A stretch of DNA of 64,000 nucleotides from JBEKTW01 sp049515655 (GTDB taxonomy: Bacteria; Bacteroidota; Ignavibacteria; UBA10030; SZUA-254): the NCBI GenBank assembly GCA_049515655.1, contig JBEKTW010000006.1:1-64000 (forward strand). The letters run 5' to 3'. Made by a program: the position numbers and the translations under genes. Numbering within the stretch: the stretch's first letter is position 1; each line of letters starts with the position of its first letter. Below the pieces are notes generated by a model. That model saw nothing but the letters and a program-made list of their open reading frames with translations, was not told where the DNA came from and searched no databases. Shown piece after piece: positions 25,934-33,485 of this stretch.

Positions 25934-26061
25934 GGAAATTTTGACGGGCATCGTTCCAATCTCCATGTGGCTTTTCGTGACAGCAAGAATGGAGAACACT
26001 GTACTGTCAACTATGAACCAAGAACTAGGAACCAACAACCAACAACAAAAAAGGAATTACC

Positions 26062-26829
26062 ATGAAACAACGAAAAGTAATCCGCCGTTTCGGCTGGCTG
26101 CCGGACGTTCCCGACCACCGCGACCATCTCTATGCCGCGCCGGTCGAATGGCTCGTCAAACTGCCGGCGAAAGTTGACCTGAGTTCGAAATGCCCGCCGG
26201 TCTACGACCAGGGTCAATTGGGAAGCTGCACAGCGAATGCGATTGCTGCAGCGATTGAATTTGACCTAATGAAGCAAAAGGGAAAGGCGTTCGTTCCCTC
26301 GCGGCTGTTCATCTATTATAATGAGCGAGTCATGGAAGGGACGGTCAACTCGGACAGCGGCGCTCAGATCCGCGACGGCATAAAAAGCGTGGGCAAGCAG
26401 GGCGATTGCCCGGAATCCGAATGGCCGTACGACATCGCGGAGTTTGCCGTGAAGCCGCCCGCGAGGTGTTTCAAGGATGCTCTCAGGTATGAAGTGCTTT
26501 CGTACCAGCGCGTCGTGCAGACTTCGAGTCAAATGAAGGGCTGTCTTGCCTCCGGCTACCCTTTCGTTTTCGGATTCTCCGTTTACGAAAGTTTCGAGAG
26601 CCCGGCAGTGGCGAAGTCAGGGCACGCTTCAATGCCGAAGCCCAACGAGCGGCTTCTCGGCGGGCATGCCGTGGTTGCGGTCGGCTACGATGACGCCAAT
26701 CAAAGGTTCATCGTCAGAAACTCGTGGGGATCAGGTTGGGGGATGAAGGGATATTTCACGCTGCCCTATGCATATCTGCTCGACCAACACCTCGCCGATG
26801 ATTTCTGGACGATACGGGCTGTCAGGTAA
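26062..26829 (+). CDS. Papain-like C1 family cysteine peptidase without signal peptide
   Basis: A 255-residue protein with the papain catalytic layout. The oxyanion Gln50 and nucleophile Cys56 lie in DQGQLGSCTANA, His202 in LGGHAVVAVGYDD, and Asn220 in RNSWGSGWGMKGYF. There is no propeptide inhibitor domain and no signal peptide, as in the compact bacterial C1A group that often occurs in cytoplasmic, phage-like or toxin-like settings. The start follows an AAGGAAT site. It is the last gene of the module 1 rightward group. The final ten codons and stop context are duplicated in degraded form at 38792, showing that a second copy once existed. Confidence 0.9.
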   Translation: MKQRKVIRRFGWLPDVPDHRDHLYAAPVEWLVKLPAKVDLSSKCPPVYDQGQLGSCTANAIAAAIEFDLMKQKGKAFVPSRLFIYYNERVMEGTVNSDSGAQIRDGIKSVGKQGDCPESEWPYDIAEFAVKPPARCFKDALRYEVLSYQRVVQTSSQMKGCLASGYPFVFGFSVYESFESPAVAKSGHASMPKPNERLLGGHAVVAVGYDDANQRFIVRNSWGSGWGMKGYFTLPYAYLLDQHLADDFWTIRAVR

Positions 26830-27560
26830 GGGTTGCTCTCCGCTTGCCTTTGAGCGGGACGGAGTCTCCGCCAGAGGCTAATGCGCCTCCCCGATGGGTC
26901 CTTCGGACCGGTACAGAAGTGTGCGTCTAGCCTGCATAGATTGTTGCCATGGTTCGGGATCGTGCATAGTCGACCTCCCCCGATCCGCCCTTTGCCAAAC
27001 CGCCATCAAGATTGGCGGTCAAGCAAGATGGCGGACTGGTCGGTGGATCGACCCCTTCTTAACAAAGGAGGGGAAAGCGTTTTGAGGTTGTCCAAAAAGT
27101 AATCCAACCCGTCATCCTGACATGCTCTTGGTCAGGATCTGAACCGAGCATGTCGCCGCTGACGTTTAGATGCTGACCAGAAGTGAGCACCCTTGGTGCC
27201 ATCCCGCGCTCCGCGGGAAATGTCAGCATGACGCTGGGACTTTTAGGACAGCCTCGCGATCTTCTTTTGATCGCAGGGGGTCATTCTGCTCAGACTTCTC
27301 CTTCCGCGTCTGAGCTGCTGCCCCGAAAGGGGACTCCCGAGCGGTGAGCGGACTCTGTTCCCAACCTATGAACCGGAGCGGAGTCCCTGATTTATGTGTT
27401 TGTCGGAATGAGACACAAGGAATTGTCTATTGTAAATTGTCAGTTGGCAATTGAAAATTGGCAAAAAGTGTCTGAACCAGGATTTACTTGATTACAGGAT
27501 TGCTTTGATTGCGTAAGGACGAATAAATTCGATTCTCAAATAGAATTATAGGAGAACAAA
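26830..27560. repeat. Repeat-rich intergenic region
   Basis: About 730 bases without a supported gene. Bases 26940-27085 hold an inverted-orientation relative of the 191-base repeat at 52.9-53.4 kb (GACCTCCCCCGATC...CGACCCCTTCTTAACAAAGG). Bases 27090-27255 are a MITE-like element starting GTCCAAAAAGT and ending ACTTTTAGGACAGCCTC, related to one at 58.47-58.60 kb. Bases 27325-27490 are a direct copy of 38.82-38.99 kb. A hairpin of CCGCCATC.../GATGGCGG is also visible near 27005-27035. Confidence 0.6.
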
Positions 27561-28751
27561 ATGAAACTATCTTCCTACCTCATCATCCCCGCGGCATTCT
27601 GCTTTTCGCAGACCTTGGCGCAGCAAGTTTTGCCCGATTCAACCTTTGACGCGGAGCTGCATAAACTTCAGGATTCCTATAGAGCCCAGCTGGATAATGT
27701 GAGAAGCGAGATTAGCAAGCAGGACAGTATACACCGGGCCGAGAAAACGAAGCAAGCCAAGAAGATTGAGGCGGTCTACATCATACTTCAGAAAGGATTA
27801 GAACAGAGAGTTATTCTGGAGGTTGGAGCGCTAGAAGCTACATATAGATGGGGACGCAAAGGGATCGAAGAACTTATTCAAAATGCGAACGGTCTCTCAG
27901 CGTTCGCAAGCGAACAGGGGACTCAAGTCACGGTTGACAGTCTGACTAATCCGGAATCCTACAAGCAATTCGCAGAAGGGATGCGCTATTTCATCGGCAA
28001 AATTGGGGACGATAATGCCCGCAAGCTCAATCTCGTTCAAAAAGATAATCCTGCCAATCTTGTACTGGAGGCCGTCAACAACCCGCTCTCCCTTGTCACA
28101 AACCTCTTCACAGCGATGTTCTTTACGGACAAACGGAATAATGAGGCTATCGAGGCTTACAACAAAGTCTATCCCGTCATTGAACTTACCTCTCATGTGG
28201 CTGAGTATCTTCAAGGTACTCAAGTCGACTCAAGCGTCTCGACTGCAATTGATTCACTCAAGGGTCAAGCAACGGCATATTTTGAAACATACGTGAAACT
28301 CGTAGATGTCAACACGACATATAAAAAGTACCGGGAAGATCCGAGAGAAACTGAGAAGGTTGATTCAGCGACAACGCGCTATTTCAAATCTTTGCTGGAC
28401 AAAAACGTCGCACTCACAGGAGGGCCTGAAGATCTACCGCCTCCAAGTCTCTTCGCACCCACGGCCTTGAGCGTCAGTGAGACGGAACCGATCGAACAAT
28501 CCCGCCGGCATATCCTGGGTTTACTCAAAGAGTACGAAGTTTTGCGGGCGGAAGTGCAATCAAGCCTTAATAAGCGCAAGGCCGCTCTGGTTCACAGCAG
28601 CTCGTTTACTTCGACGCACGCCGAGCCCCAGGGATTCCTGGGTCTCATAGAAAGGGCTATCGTTAAAGCGGATTCCCAAATAATGAAATTCACTCACGAA
28701 AGTGCGTACCAGATCATGCCGGCCGTGATCGCCGTCCTCGAGGGAAAATAA
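27561..28751 (+). CDS. Exported helical protein of unknown function
   Basis: A 396-residue product with a signal peptide (MKLSSYLIIPAAFCFSQTLAQ) and a TAGGAG ribosome site. The mature protein is mostly helical and rich in Glu, Lys and Gln. Residues about 30-75 (LHKLQDSYRAQLDNVRSEI and on) look like a coiled coil, and the rest is soluble without repeats or cysteine motifs. No family is recognised. It stands alone between the two paralogous modules and is convergent with the second AAA/Fis gene, 43 bases away. A periplasmic role is inferred from the signal peptide only. Confidence 0.7.
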   Translation: MKLSSYLIIPAAFCFSQTLAQQVLPDSTFDAELHKLQDSYRAQLDNVRSEISKQDSIHRAEKTKQAKKIEAVYIILQKGLEQRVILEVGALEATYRWGRKGIEELIQNANGLSAFASEQGTQVTVDSLTNPESYKQFAEGMRYFIGKIGDDNARKLNLVQKDNPANLVLEAVNNPLSLVTNLFTAMFFTDKRNNEAIEAYNKVYPVIELTSHVAEYLQGTQVDSSVSTAIDSLKGQATAYFETYVKLVDVNTTYKKYREDPRETEKVDSATTRYFKSLLDKNVALTGGPEDLPPPSLFAPTALSVSETEPIEQSRRHILGLLKEYEVLRAEVQSSLNKRKAALVHSSSFTSTHAEPQGFLGLIERAIVKADSQIMKFTHESAYQIMPAVIAVLEGK

Positions 28752-28794
28752 AATTCTGCTGCCGCTTCGTACAACATCAGACCCTGCGAAACGC

Positions 28795-29688
28795 CTATTT
28801 CTTTCTTGCCGAGATAATATTGTACTTCCGCAAGCGATGACGGAAATTTGCTTCGGACAAATTAAGGAGTGCCGCTGCCCTGGTTTGGTTTCCTCCGGCG
28901 ACCTCCAGCGCTCTCTCTATGAAAGTCTTTTCAAGGTTTGAAAATGACTTATCGAAAGAGAAGGTCTTTTTGTCGCTTATCCTTTCAATGATGCTTCTCA
29001 CCTGGGTTGCTTCATCTACCAGGCGCTCAGAAAGTTGGACTATTTCGGAATTCGAGGCAAACACGGCCTTTTCTATCAGAGACTTGAGCTCTGTAATGTT
29101 TTCCTTCCAGTCTTTTCTCATCAAGATGTCCAGGGTATTTGTATCGATCACTTTGAGCCGGGCACCGATGGCATCACAGGCATTCTTGATAAAATGTTCG
29201 ACTAAAAGAGGAATGTCTTCCGTCCTATCGCTTAGACGCGGTACGGCTATGACGTCAAAAGACTTCAATATCTCGTGTAAGTCCTCGAAGAGTTTCCGTT
29301 CGCGGGCCAAGTCGCTGATCTTGCTTTGTGTGGTTATGATCACACGTGTAGACGGCTTTGCTTGCAGGCGAAGTAGAGCCTTCTGCATCGCGGCTTGATG
29401 GACGAATGAAAACTCTCCAATTTTCTGTATGAGCAACGTCGAAACGCTCGGTGTGAGATTGCCGAGGATCTCTTTTATTCCTGAGTCAGTCATGGTAGAG
29501 GGATTGAGCGTCACCATAGACCCTTTTGCGTTGGATGCCTCGTGAATTAATCTTGCGACAGCGGTTTTCCCTACACCGCGGTCCCCCGTAATTGTCACGT
29601 GAGAGGGTTTTTTTGAGAGACGCAGGACGGCCTCCCGCAGTGTATGTATTGCTTTGCTGGTTCCTATTAATTCTGATTCTAAGTTCAT
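28795..29688 (-). CDS. AAA-domain regulator with Fis-type HTH, lacking GAFTGA (module 2 paralog)
   Basis: A 297-residue paralog of the protein at 22884-23777, exactly the same length. It has Walker A (GDRGVGKTAVARLIH), the segment IPLLVEHFIKNACDAIGARLK almost shared with the paralog, and a C-terminal Fis HTH (GNQTRAAALLNLSEANFRHRLRK). GAFTGA is absent. The Walker-B-like string is STLLIQKIGEF, where the paralog has FIRDVDEF, so the acidic residues are lost and ATP hydrolysis may be impaired. It lies nine bases after the 8-TM gene. Probably a local transcription regulator of the divergent small gene at 31056. Confidence 0.85.
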   Translation of the reverse strand: MNLESELIGTSKAIHTLREAVLRLSKKPSHVTITGDRGVGKTAVARLIHEASNAKGSMVTLNPSTMTDSGIKEILGNLTPSVSTLLIQKIGEFSFVHQAAMQKALLRLQAKPSTRVIITTQSKISDLARERKLFEDLHEILKSFDVIAVPRLSDRTEDIPLLVEHFIKNACDAIGARLKVIDTNTLDILMRKDWKENITELKSLIEKAVFASNSEIVQLSERLVDEATQVRSIIERISDKKTFSFDKSFSNLEKTFIERALEVAGGNQTRAAALLNLSEANFRHRLRKYNIISARKK

Positions 29689-29697
29689 GGCGATTCC

Positions 29698-30819
29698 TTA
29701 TGATTTGTTGTGATTCGAGTTACTGATAAGTGCGATTTGGTTGAGGGGCTTTTTAGGGAAAAATGTCTTGAGAATGAAATTGTCGATTTCGTCTTTCCAC
29801 TGAGTCAATTTTTCGGGAGAAACCTGGAGCACCGTTTCGTAGTACTTTCCAAGCTCTGAAAGCACAAACCTGAGCCTGAGGGAAAATGCATAGACCATCA
29901 TGAGGAGGAAAACAAAGGTAAAGTATTGTCCTACTGCAAATAGTGCATGGAATTGTTCGCGCGAGAAGGAGTAACGGTCACAATACATTTGAAATGTGTC
30001 GAGAGACCAGTAGAGAAAAAACGCAGCCATGATCTTGTCTAAATAGGCGCTGGTGATGCGACGACGCGTATATACCGAGTACAAGAAGATAGCGATTGCG
30101 ATCAGACAGAGAAGATTAACGAGCATAGAGCTATTTTCAATCGGCATCCAGAAAAGTACCGTCTTGCCCCCTTCCTGAAGATATGGTCTCAATTGCTCAA
30201 CGCGGATTCGTGACTCTGAAAGGTCTATCTTGGAGCGATTTCCAAAATCGACGATAAGATCCTCATTCGTGGGTTCACGGCCGGTTGCATTACTGAGACC
30301 GTCATAGCTTTCTCTCAACATGCCTAACTGTTCGTAGTCTTTAAGATGGAATAGGCGCAGTGGGTCCAAGACCAGGTTGCCAAATAGCAGTGCGATAACT
30401 GAGAGCGTTATGGCAATCGTAACAAGATACGTCTTCAGTACGCCTAATCTCTTGAACCGGTAGGCGAGTATGGGAAATAGAATTGAAATCAAAATTGCGG
30501 CCTTCAGTCCCACATTGTTGACATAGAAATGGTAAAGTACCGCACTATGCGCTACGTTTTTGAAAAGTGTCATGCCAACAAATGACCCGGCGAACAGGAA
30601 AATGATATAGCCAAACAATAACGAAAAGTTAAGGTAAACGAATTTTTGTTCGCCGGTGCTCTTGAGCGCGATTGCCCCACAAAGCAAGAACAGGAATAAC
30701 TGTAAACCAATGTTGATAAGCCTTAAATCGTCAAAATAGCGATGAGGGAACAGCAATGAGAGACGGAGTAATCCGAGCAGACATAACCAGAGTACCAGTA
30801 TTTTTGCGCTAATTCTCAT
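29698..30819 (-). CDS. 8-TM membrane protein of unknown function (module 2 paralog)
   Basis: A 373-residue paralog of 23793-24938. It has about five N-terminal helices, a soluble loop with REPTNEDL, LRPYLQEGG and FWMPI, three more helices with YLDKI, GQYFT and MVYAF, and a basic C-terminal tail. The conservation of the loop motif R-P-Y-L-Q-E-G-G-x4-F-W-x-P-I in two otherwise diverged copies marks it as the likely functional site. No known family is recognised. It is first in a two-gene leftward operon with a strong divergent promoter. Confidence 0.8.
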   Translation of the reverse strand: MRISAKILVLWLCLLGLLRLSLLFPHRYFDDLRLINIGLQLFLFLLCGAIALKSTGEQKFVYLNFSLLFGYIIFLFAGSFVGMTLFKNVAHSAVLYHFYVNNVGLKAAILISILFPILAYRFKRLGVLKTYLVTIAITLSVIALLFGNLVLDPLRLFHLKDYEQLGMLRESYDGLSNATGREPTNEDLIVDFGNRSKIDLSESRIRVEQLRPYLQEGGKTVLFWMPIENSSMLVNLLCLIAIAIFLYSVYTRRRITSAYLDKIMAAFFLYWSLDTFQMYCDRYSFSREQFHALFAVGQYFTFVFLLMMVYAFSLRLRFVLSELGKYYETVLQVSPEKLTQWKDEIDNFILKTFFPKKPLNQIALISNSNHNKS

Positions 30820-30846
30820 GATTTCCCGGGAGAAGGCCTCCTCGTA

Positions 30847-30875
30847 AAGATACTCATTTTTCTTCTGATTGTCAA
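30847..30875 (-). promoter_or_regulatory. Sigma70-type promoter of the module 2 membrane-protein operon
   Basis: On the minus strand TTGACA (30875-30870), 17 bases, TATCTT (30852-30847). The predicted leader is only about 20 bases before ATG 30819. Confidence 0.65.
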
Positions 30876-30952
30876 CATTTTTGAGCGTTGGGTCGAGTTT
30901 TTATTGAAATAATTACTCGCATCATTTTTCTTACGTTTGACCGTATTTTTAC

Positions 30953-30981
30953 TTGACTTTCTCGCTTTTCTTCACTATTAT
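30953..30981 (+). promoter_or_regulatory. Sigma70-type promoter of small gene, module 2
   Basis: TTGACT (30953-30958), exactly 17 bases, TATTAT (30976-30981). The start of transcription is predicted near 30988, so the 5' pairing arm lies at the extreme 5' end of the mRNA. Confidence 0.75.
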
Positions 30982-30990
30982 TATCGCGTG

Positions 30991-31005
30991 TCGATGGGTC
31001 CACTT
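30991..31005 (+). promoter_or_regulatory. 5' arm of long-range complementary element, module 2
   Basis: TCGATGGGTCCACTT is complementary to AGGTGGACTCATCGA at 31343-31357: 15 consecutive pairs including two G-U. Relative to module 1 the G-C pair after GTCC is replaced by A-T, a compensatory change. Confidence 0.6.
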
Positions 31006-31025
31006 CTTTCACTGACAACTAAACC

Positions 31026-31041
31026 GGTGCGAGGCCGCACC
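31026..31041 (+). promoter_or_regulatory. Leader hairpin adjoining the ribosome site, module 2
   Basis: GGTGCG (31026-31031), loop AGGC, CGCACC (31036-31041) form a perfect six-pair stem directly before the AAGGAG site (31042-31047) of the small gene. It could modulate translation. Module 1 has no matching hairpin. Confidence 0.45.
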
Positions 31042-31055
31042 AAGGAGATGACGCA

Positions 31056-31334
31056 ATGAATAGAGGATCTCAGAAGTCACCGTTTATCTTTCACTTTGTA
31101 GTAGCCGTTACATTTCTCACAATCTTGGCGAGTAGTCTTGGAGCAGGATATCCCGGCGGTGGAAGCTCGAAACCGACTCTTATCGAAAGGATTCACGCAA
31201 TCCTTTTTGATGCAAGAGCCAAGCCTCCACAACATCCTGTTATGTATAAGCGAACGGGCACGCCGGGATATAAAGTGCTCGGGATTGATACAACGAGTAA
31301 ACACGACCCCACTGATCCGCCCGATCCTAAATAA
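31056..31334 (+). CDS. Small single-TM protein with DPTDPPDPK tail (module 2 paralog)
   Basis: A 92-residue paralog of the protein at 25165. It has one hydrophobic segment (about residues 11-30), then PTLIERIHAILFDA, a basic linker and the C-terminus YKVLGIDTTSKHDPTDPPDPK. The AAGGAG site has good spacing to ATG 31056; an earlier ATG at 31048 would encode only three residues. Conservation with the paralog is confined to the TM position, the LIxRxHxxxFD segment and the acidic-proline tail. The gene is bracketed by the complementary arms at 30991 and 31343. No known family; a membrane-active or secreted-signal role is speculation. Confidence 0.75.
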   Translation: MNRGSQKSPFIFHFVVAVTFLTILASSLGAGYPGGGSSKPTLIERIHAILFDARAKPPQHPVMYKRTGTPGYKVLGIDTTSKHDPTDPPDPK

Positions 31335-31342
31335 TTCATCGA

Positions 31343-31357
31343 AGGTGGACTCATCGA
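31343..31357 (+). promoter_or_regulatory. 3' arm of long-range complementary element, module 2
   Basis: AGGTGGACTCATCGA begins nine bases after the small-gene stop codon and pairs with 30991-31005. It also lies 29 bases before the next start, so pairing could affect the downstream gene too. Confidence 0.6.
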
Positions 31358-31385
31358 GATATTTCAAGCAGCACGTGTAATACTT

Positions 31386-31676
31386 ATGAAACAAATCAGG
31401 GTAGAAGGAATCCTTTCAAACGCCAACATCTGCGCTGTCTCGCTCATGATTTACCAAAATGGAACTGTTCTAAGGGCGATACAATACTATGGGAGCTTTC
31501 ACAGCCGTTTTATGGTTGATCCTGGAACGTACACGATTGGAATTCGTGGCTACACGGAAGGAAAGCTTAAGTTCTCGGTTGGCGGGCCGGATGTTCAATC
31601 GGCAAATCCAAACACACCGGCTCACTTCTCCAAGAACATAGCCGGCAAATTCGACGTCACGACGACAAAACCTTAA
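31386..31676 (+). CDS. Small beta-rich protein of unknown function
   Basis: A 96-residue protein without a signal peptide. Its composition (short alternating strands, VDPGTYTIGIRGYTEGKLKFSV) suggests a small beta-sandwich such as a carboxypeptidase-regulatory-like or C2-like fold, but no family is recognised. Its stop overlaps the start of the histidine kinase gene by one base (TAATG), so the two are probably translated together. It may be an accessory or input protein of that kinase. Confidence 0.6.
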   Translation: MKQIRVEGILSNANICAVSLMIYQNGTVLRAIQYYGSFHSRFMVDPGTYTIGIRGYTEGKLKFSVGGPDVQSANPNTPAHFSKNIAGKFDVTTTKP

Positions 31677-33325
31677 TGGGTCAAGTGAGCAACAGTCCGG
31701 GAACGGGACAACAAAAGGAAACGAAGCCGGCGAATGAGCTGAGCGTTCTCAGCGGAAGAGTCAATATTCCCGGTGCCGCCGAGAATAAACGCAAACAGGC
31801 GGAAGAAGCAATGTCCAAGTCGGAGGAGAAGTACCGCGCGCTTTTCGAAGAGTCGATGGACGCGGTATTTACCTCCACGCCGAAAGGGGAATTCACGGAT
31901 ATCAACCTGGCCGGGGTTAAAATGTTCGGCTACGGCTCGAAAGAGGAAATGTTAAACTTGCGCATCGCGGATGACTTGTTCTGGAATCCGGGCGAGCGGG
32001 AGAAATACCAGGCGTCAATGGATGAGCAGGGATTCGTGAAAGATCGTGAGCTGGAGTGTAAAACGAAAGATGGGAAAAAGCTTATCGTGCTTGAGACTGC
32101 AACTGCCATCCGCGACGCCCACGGAAATGTGGCAGCGTACCGGGGCATCATGCGCGATATCACGTTGCAGAAACGTCTTGAGAAGCAATTCCTGCGCGCC
32201 CAGAGAATGGAAAGCATCGGAACCCTTGCCGGCGGGGTCGCGCATGACCTTAATAATGTGCTGGCACCGATAATGATGGCGGTTGAAGTACTCCAGTCGA
32301 AATTTTCCGACGAGGAGAGCAAACGTATTCTCGATACCCTGGCAACGAGCGCCAAACGAGGCTCGGACCTTGTGAAGCAAATCCTGGCATTTGGCCGCGG
32401 CGTCGAAGGTGACCGCATCATTATCCAGCCTAAGCATATTCTCCGGGAAGTCGAAAAGATCGCTGCCGAGACGTTCCCGAAGTCGATCCAGCTCAAGACA
32501 ATGATCCCGAAGGATCTCTGGACGATTCTCGCAGACCCGACCCAAATCCATCAGGTGTTGTTGAATATCTGCGTCAACGCAAGGGATGCGATGCCGAATG
32601 GTGGATTGCTGACCGTTTCCGCCGAGAACTTTCACATCGATGAATACTACGCTAAGATGAATATTGAAGCGAGAGAGGGAGCGTACGTCGTTGTAACTGT
32701 CGCCGACACGGGGACGGGTATCCCTCGCGACATCATGGACCATATCTTCGACCCTTTTTTCACGACAAAAGAAATTGGGAGAGGCACAGGGCTTGGTCTG
32801 TCGACGGCCCTCGGCATCGTGAAAACTCACGGCGGATTCATCAATGTGTACAGTGAGGAGGGGAGAGGAACGAGCTTCAAAGTTTACCTGCCGGCGCAAA
32901 TGAAGGAGCAGGAGGTCGTCAAAGCCAAAGAGCGCCCGGAACTCCCACCCGGCAAGGGCGAGCTGATCCTTGTTGTGGACGACGAGATATCCATCCGCGA
33001 AATCGCAAAATTGACCCTTGAAGCAAACGGATACCAGGTCGTGACTGCGGGCGACGGCGTGGAAGCAGTCTCGATCTGCGCCCAGGATAGTGGTGACATC
33101 AAAGTAATTCTCATGGACATGATGATGCCGGGGATGGACGGCCCTGCGACGATTCGGGCCCTGCAGATGATGAAGACAGGTGCAAAGATTGTCGCGACGA
33201 GTGGTGATGCGCGGCGGGATGGGACCGTTATGGAATCGATTCCCGGAGTGCAGGTGTTTTTGCAGAAACCCTACGCGGCCGAAAAGTTACTCACGACCCT
33301 GCACGATATTCTTAAAGAAGAATGA
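31676..33325 (+). CDS. Hybrid histidine kinase (PAS, HisKA, HATPase, receiver)
   Basis: A 549-residue cytoplasmic protein without transmembrane segments. One PAS domain (about residues 45-165) follows a short coiled coil. The dimerisation domain has the phospho-acceptor in GGVAHDLNNVLAP. The ATPase has the N box (NICVNARDAMPNGG), G1 (VADTGTGIP) and FFTTKEIGRGTGLGLS. The C-terminal receiver has ILVVDDE, the phospho-Asp in ILMDMMMPGMDG and the conserved Lys in LQKPYAAEKL. All catalytic residues are present. The soluble PAS domain suggests a cytoplasmic redox, gas or ligand signal. Translation is coupled to the preceding 96-residue protein. The phosphorelay output partner is not in the window. 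Confidence 0.95.
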   Translation: MGQVSNSPGTGQQKETKPANELSVLSGRVNIPGAAENKRKQAEEAMSKSEEKYRALFEESMDAVFTSTPKGEFTDINLAGVKMFGYGSKEEMLNLRIADDLFWNPGEREKYQASMDEQGFVKDRELECKTKDGKKLIVLETATAIRDAHGNVAAYRGIMRDITLQKRLEKQFLRAQRMESIGTLAGGVAHDLNNVLAPIMMAVEVLQSKFSDEESKRILDTLATSAKRGSDLVKQILAFGRGVEGDRIIIQPKHILREVEKIAAETFPKSIQLKTMIPKDLWTILADPTQIHQVLLNICVNARDAMPNGGLLTVSAENFHIDEYYAKMNIEAREGAYVVVTVADTGTGIPRDIMDHIFDPFFTTKEIGRGTGLGLSTALGIVKTHGGFINVYSEEGRGTSFKVYLPAQMKEQEVVKAKERPELPPGKGELILVVDDEISIREIAKLTLEANGYQVVTAGDGVEAVSICAQDSGDIKVILMDMMMPGMDGPATIRALQMMKTGAKIVATSGDARRDGTVMESIPGVQVFLQKPYAAEKLLTTLHDILKEE

Positions 33326-33485
33326 GTTTGTTCGTTATGAGAGTTGGGTCGTCTGGCAGTAGTCGCAATGATCAGTGGAGATGCACAAATTCACCGGGAT
33401 TGACGATCACGGGGTTAAATTACCACTTCAGACAGAAAATGGATGACATGAAACTTGTGAATTCACAATTAATGAGGGTATCCAT

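Noticed and set aside
26892..26912. GATGGGTCC inside the intergenic region after the protease
   Set aside because: It forms a local GGTCC/GGACC hairpin within repeat debris and has no small gene or distant complementary arm.
32015..32899. Minus-strand frame of 294 codons opposite the hybrid kinase
   Set aside because: Shadow of the HisKA/HATPase coding sequence.
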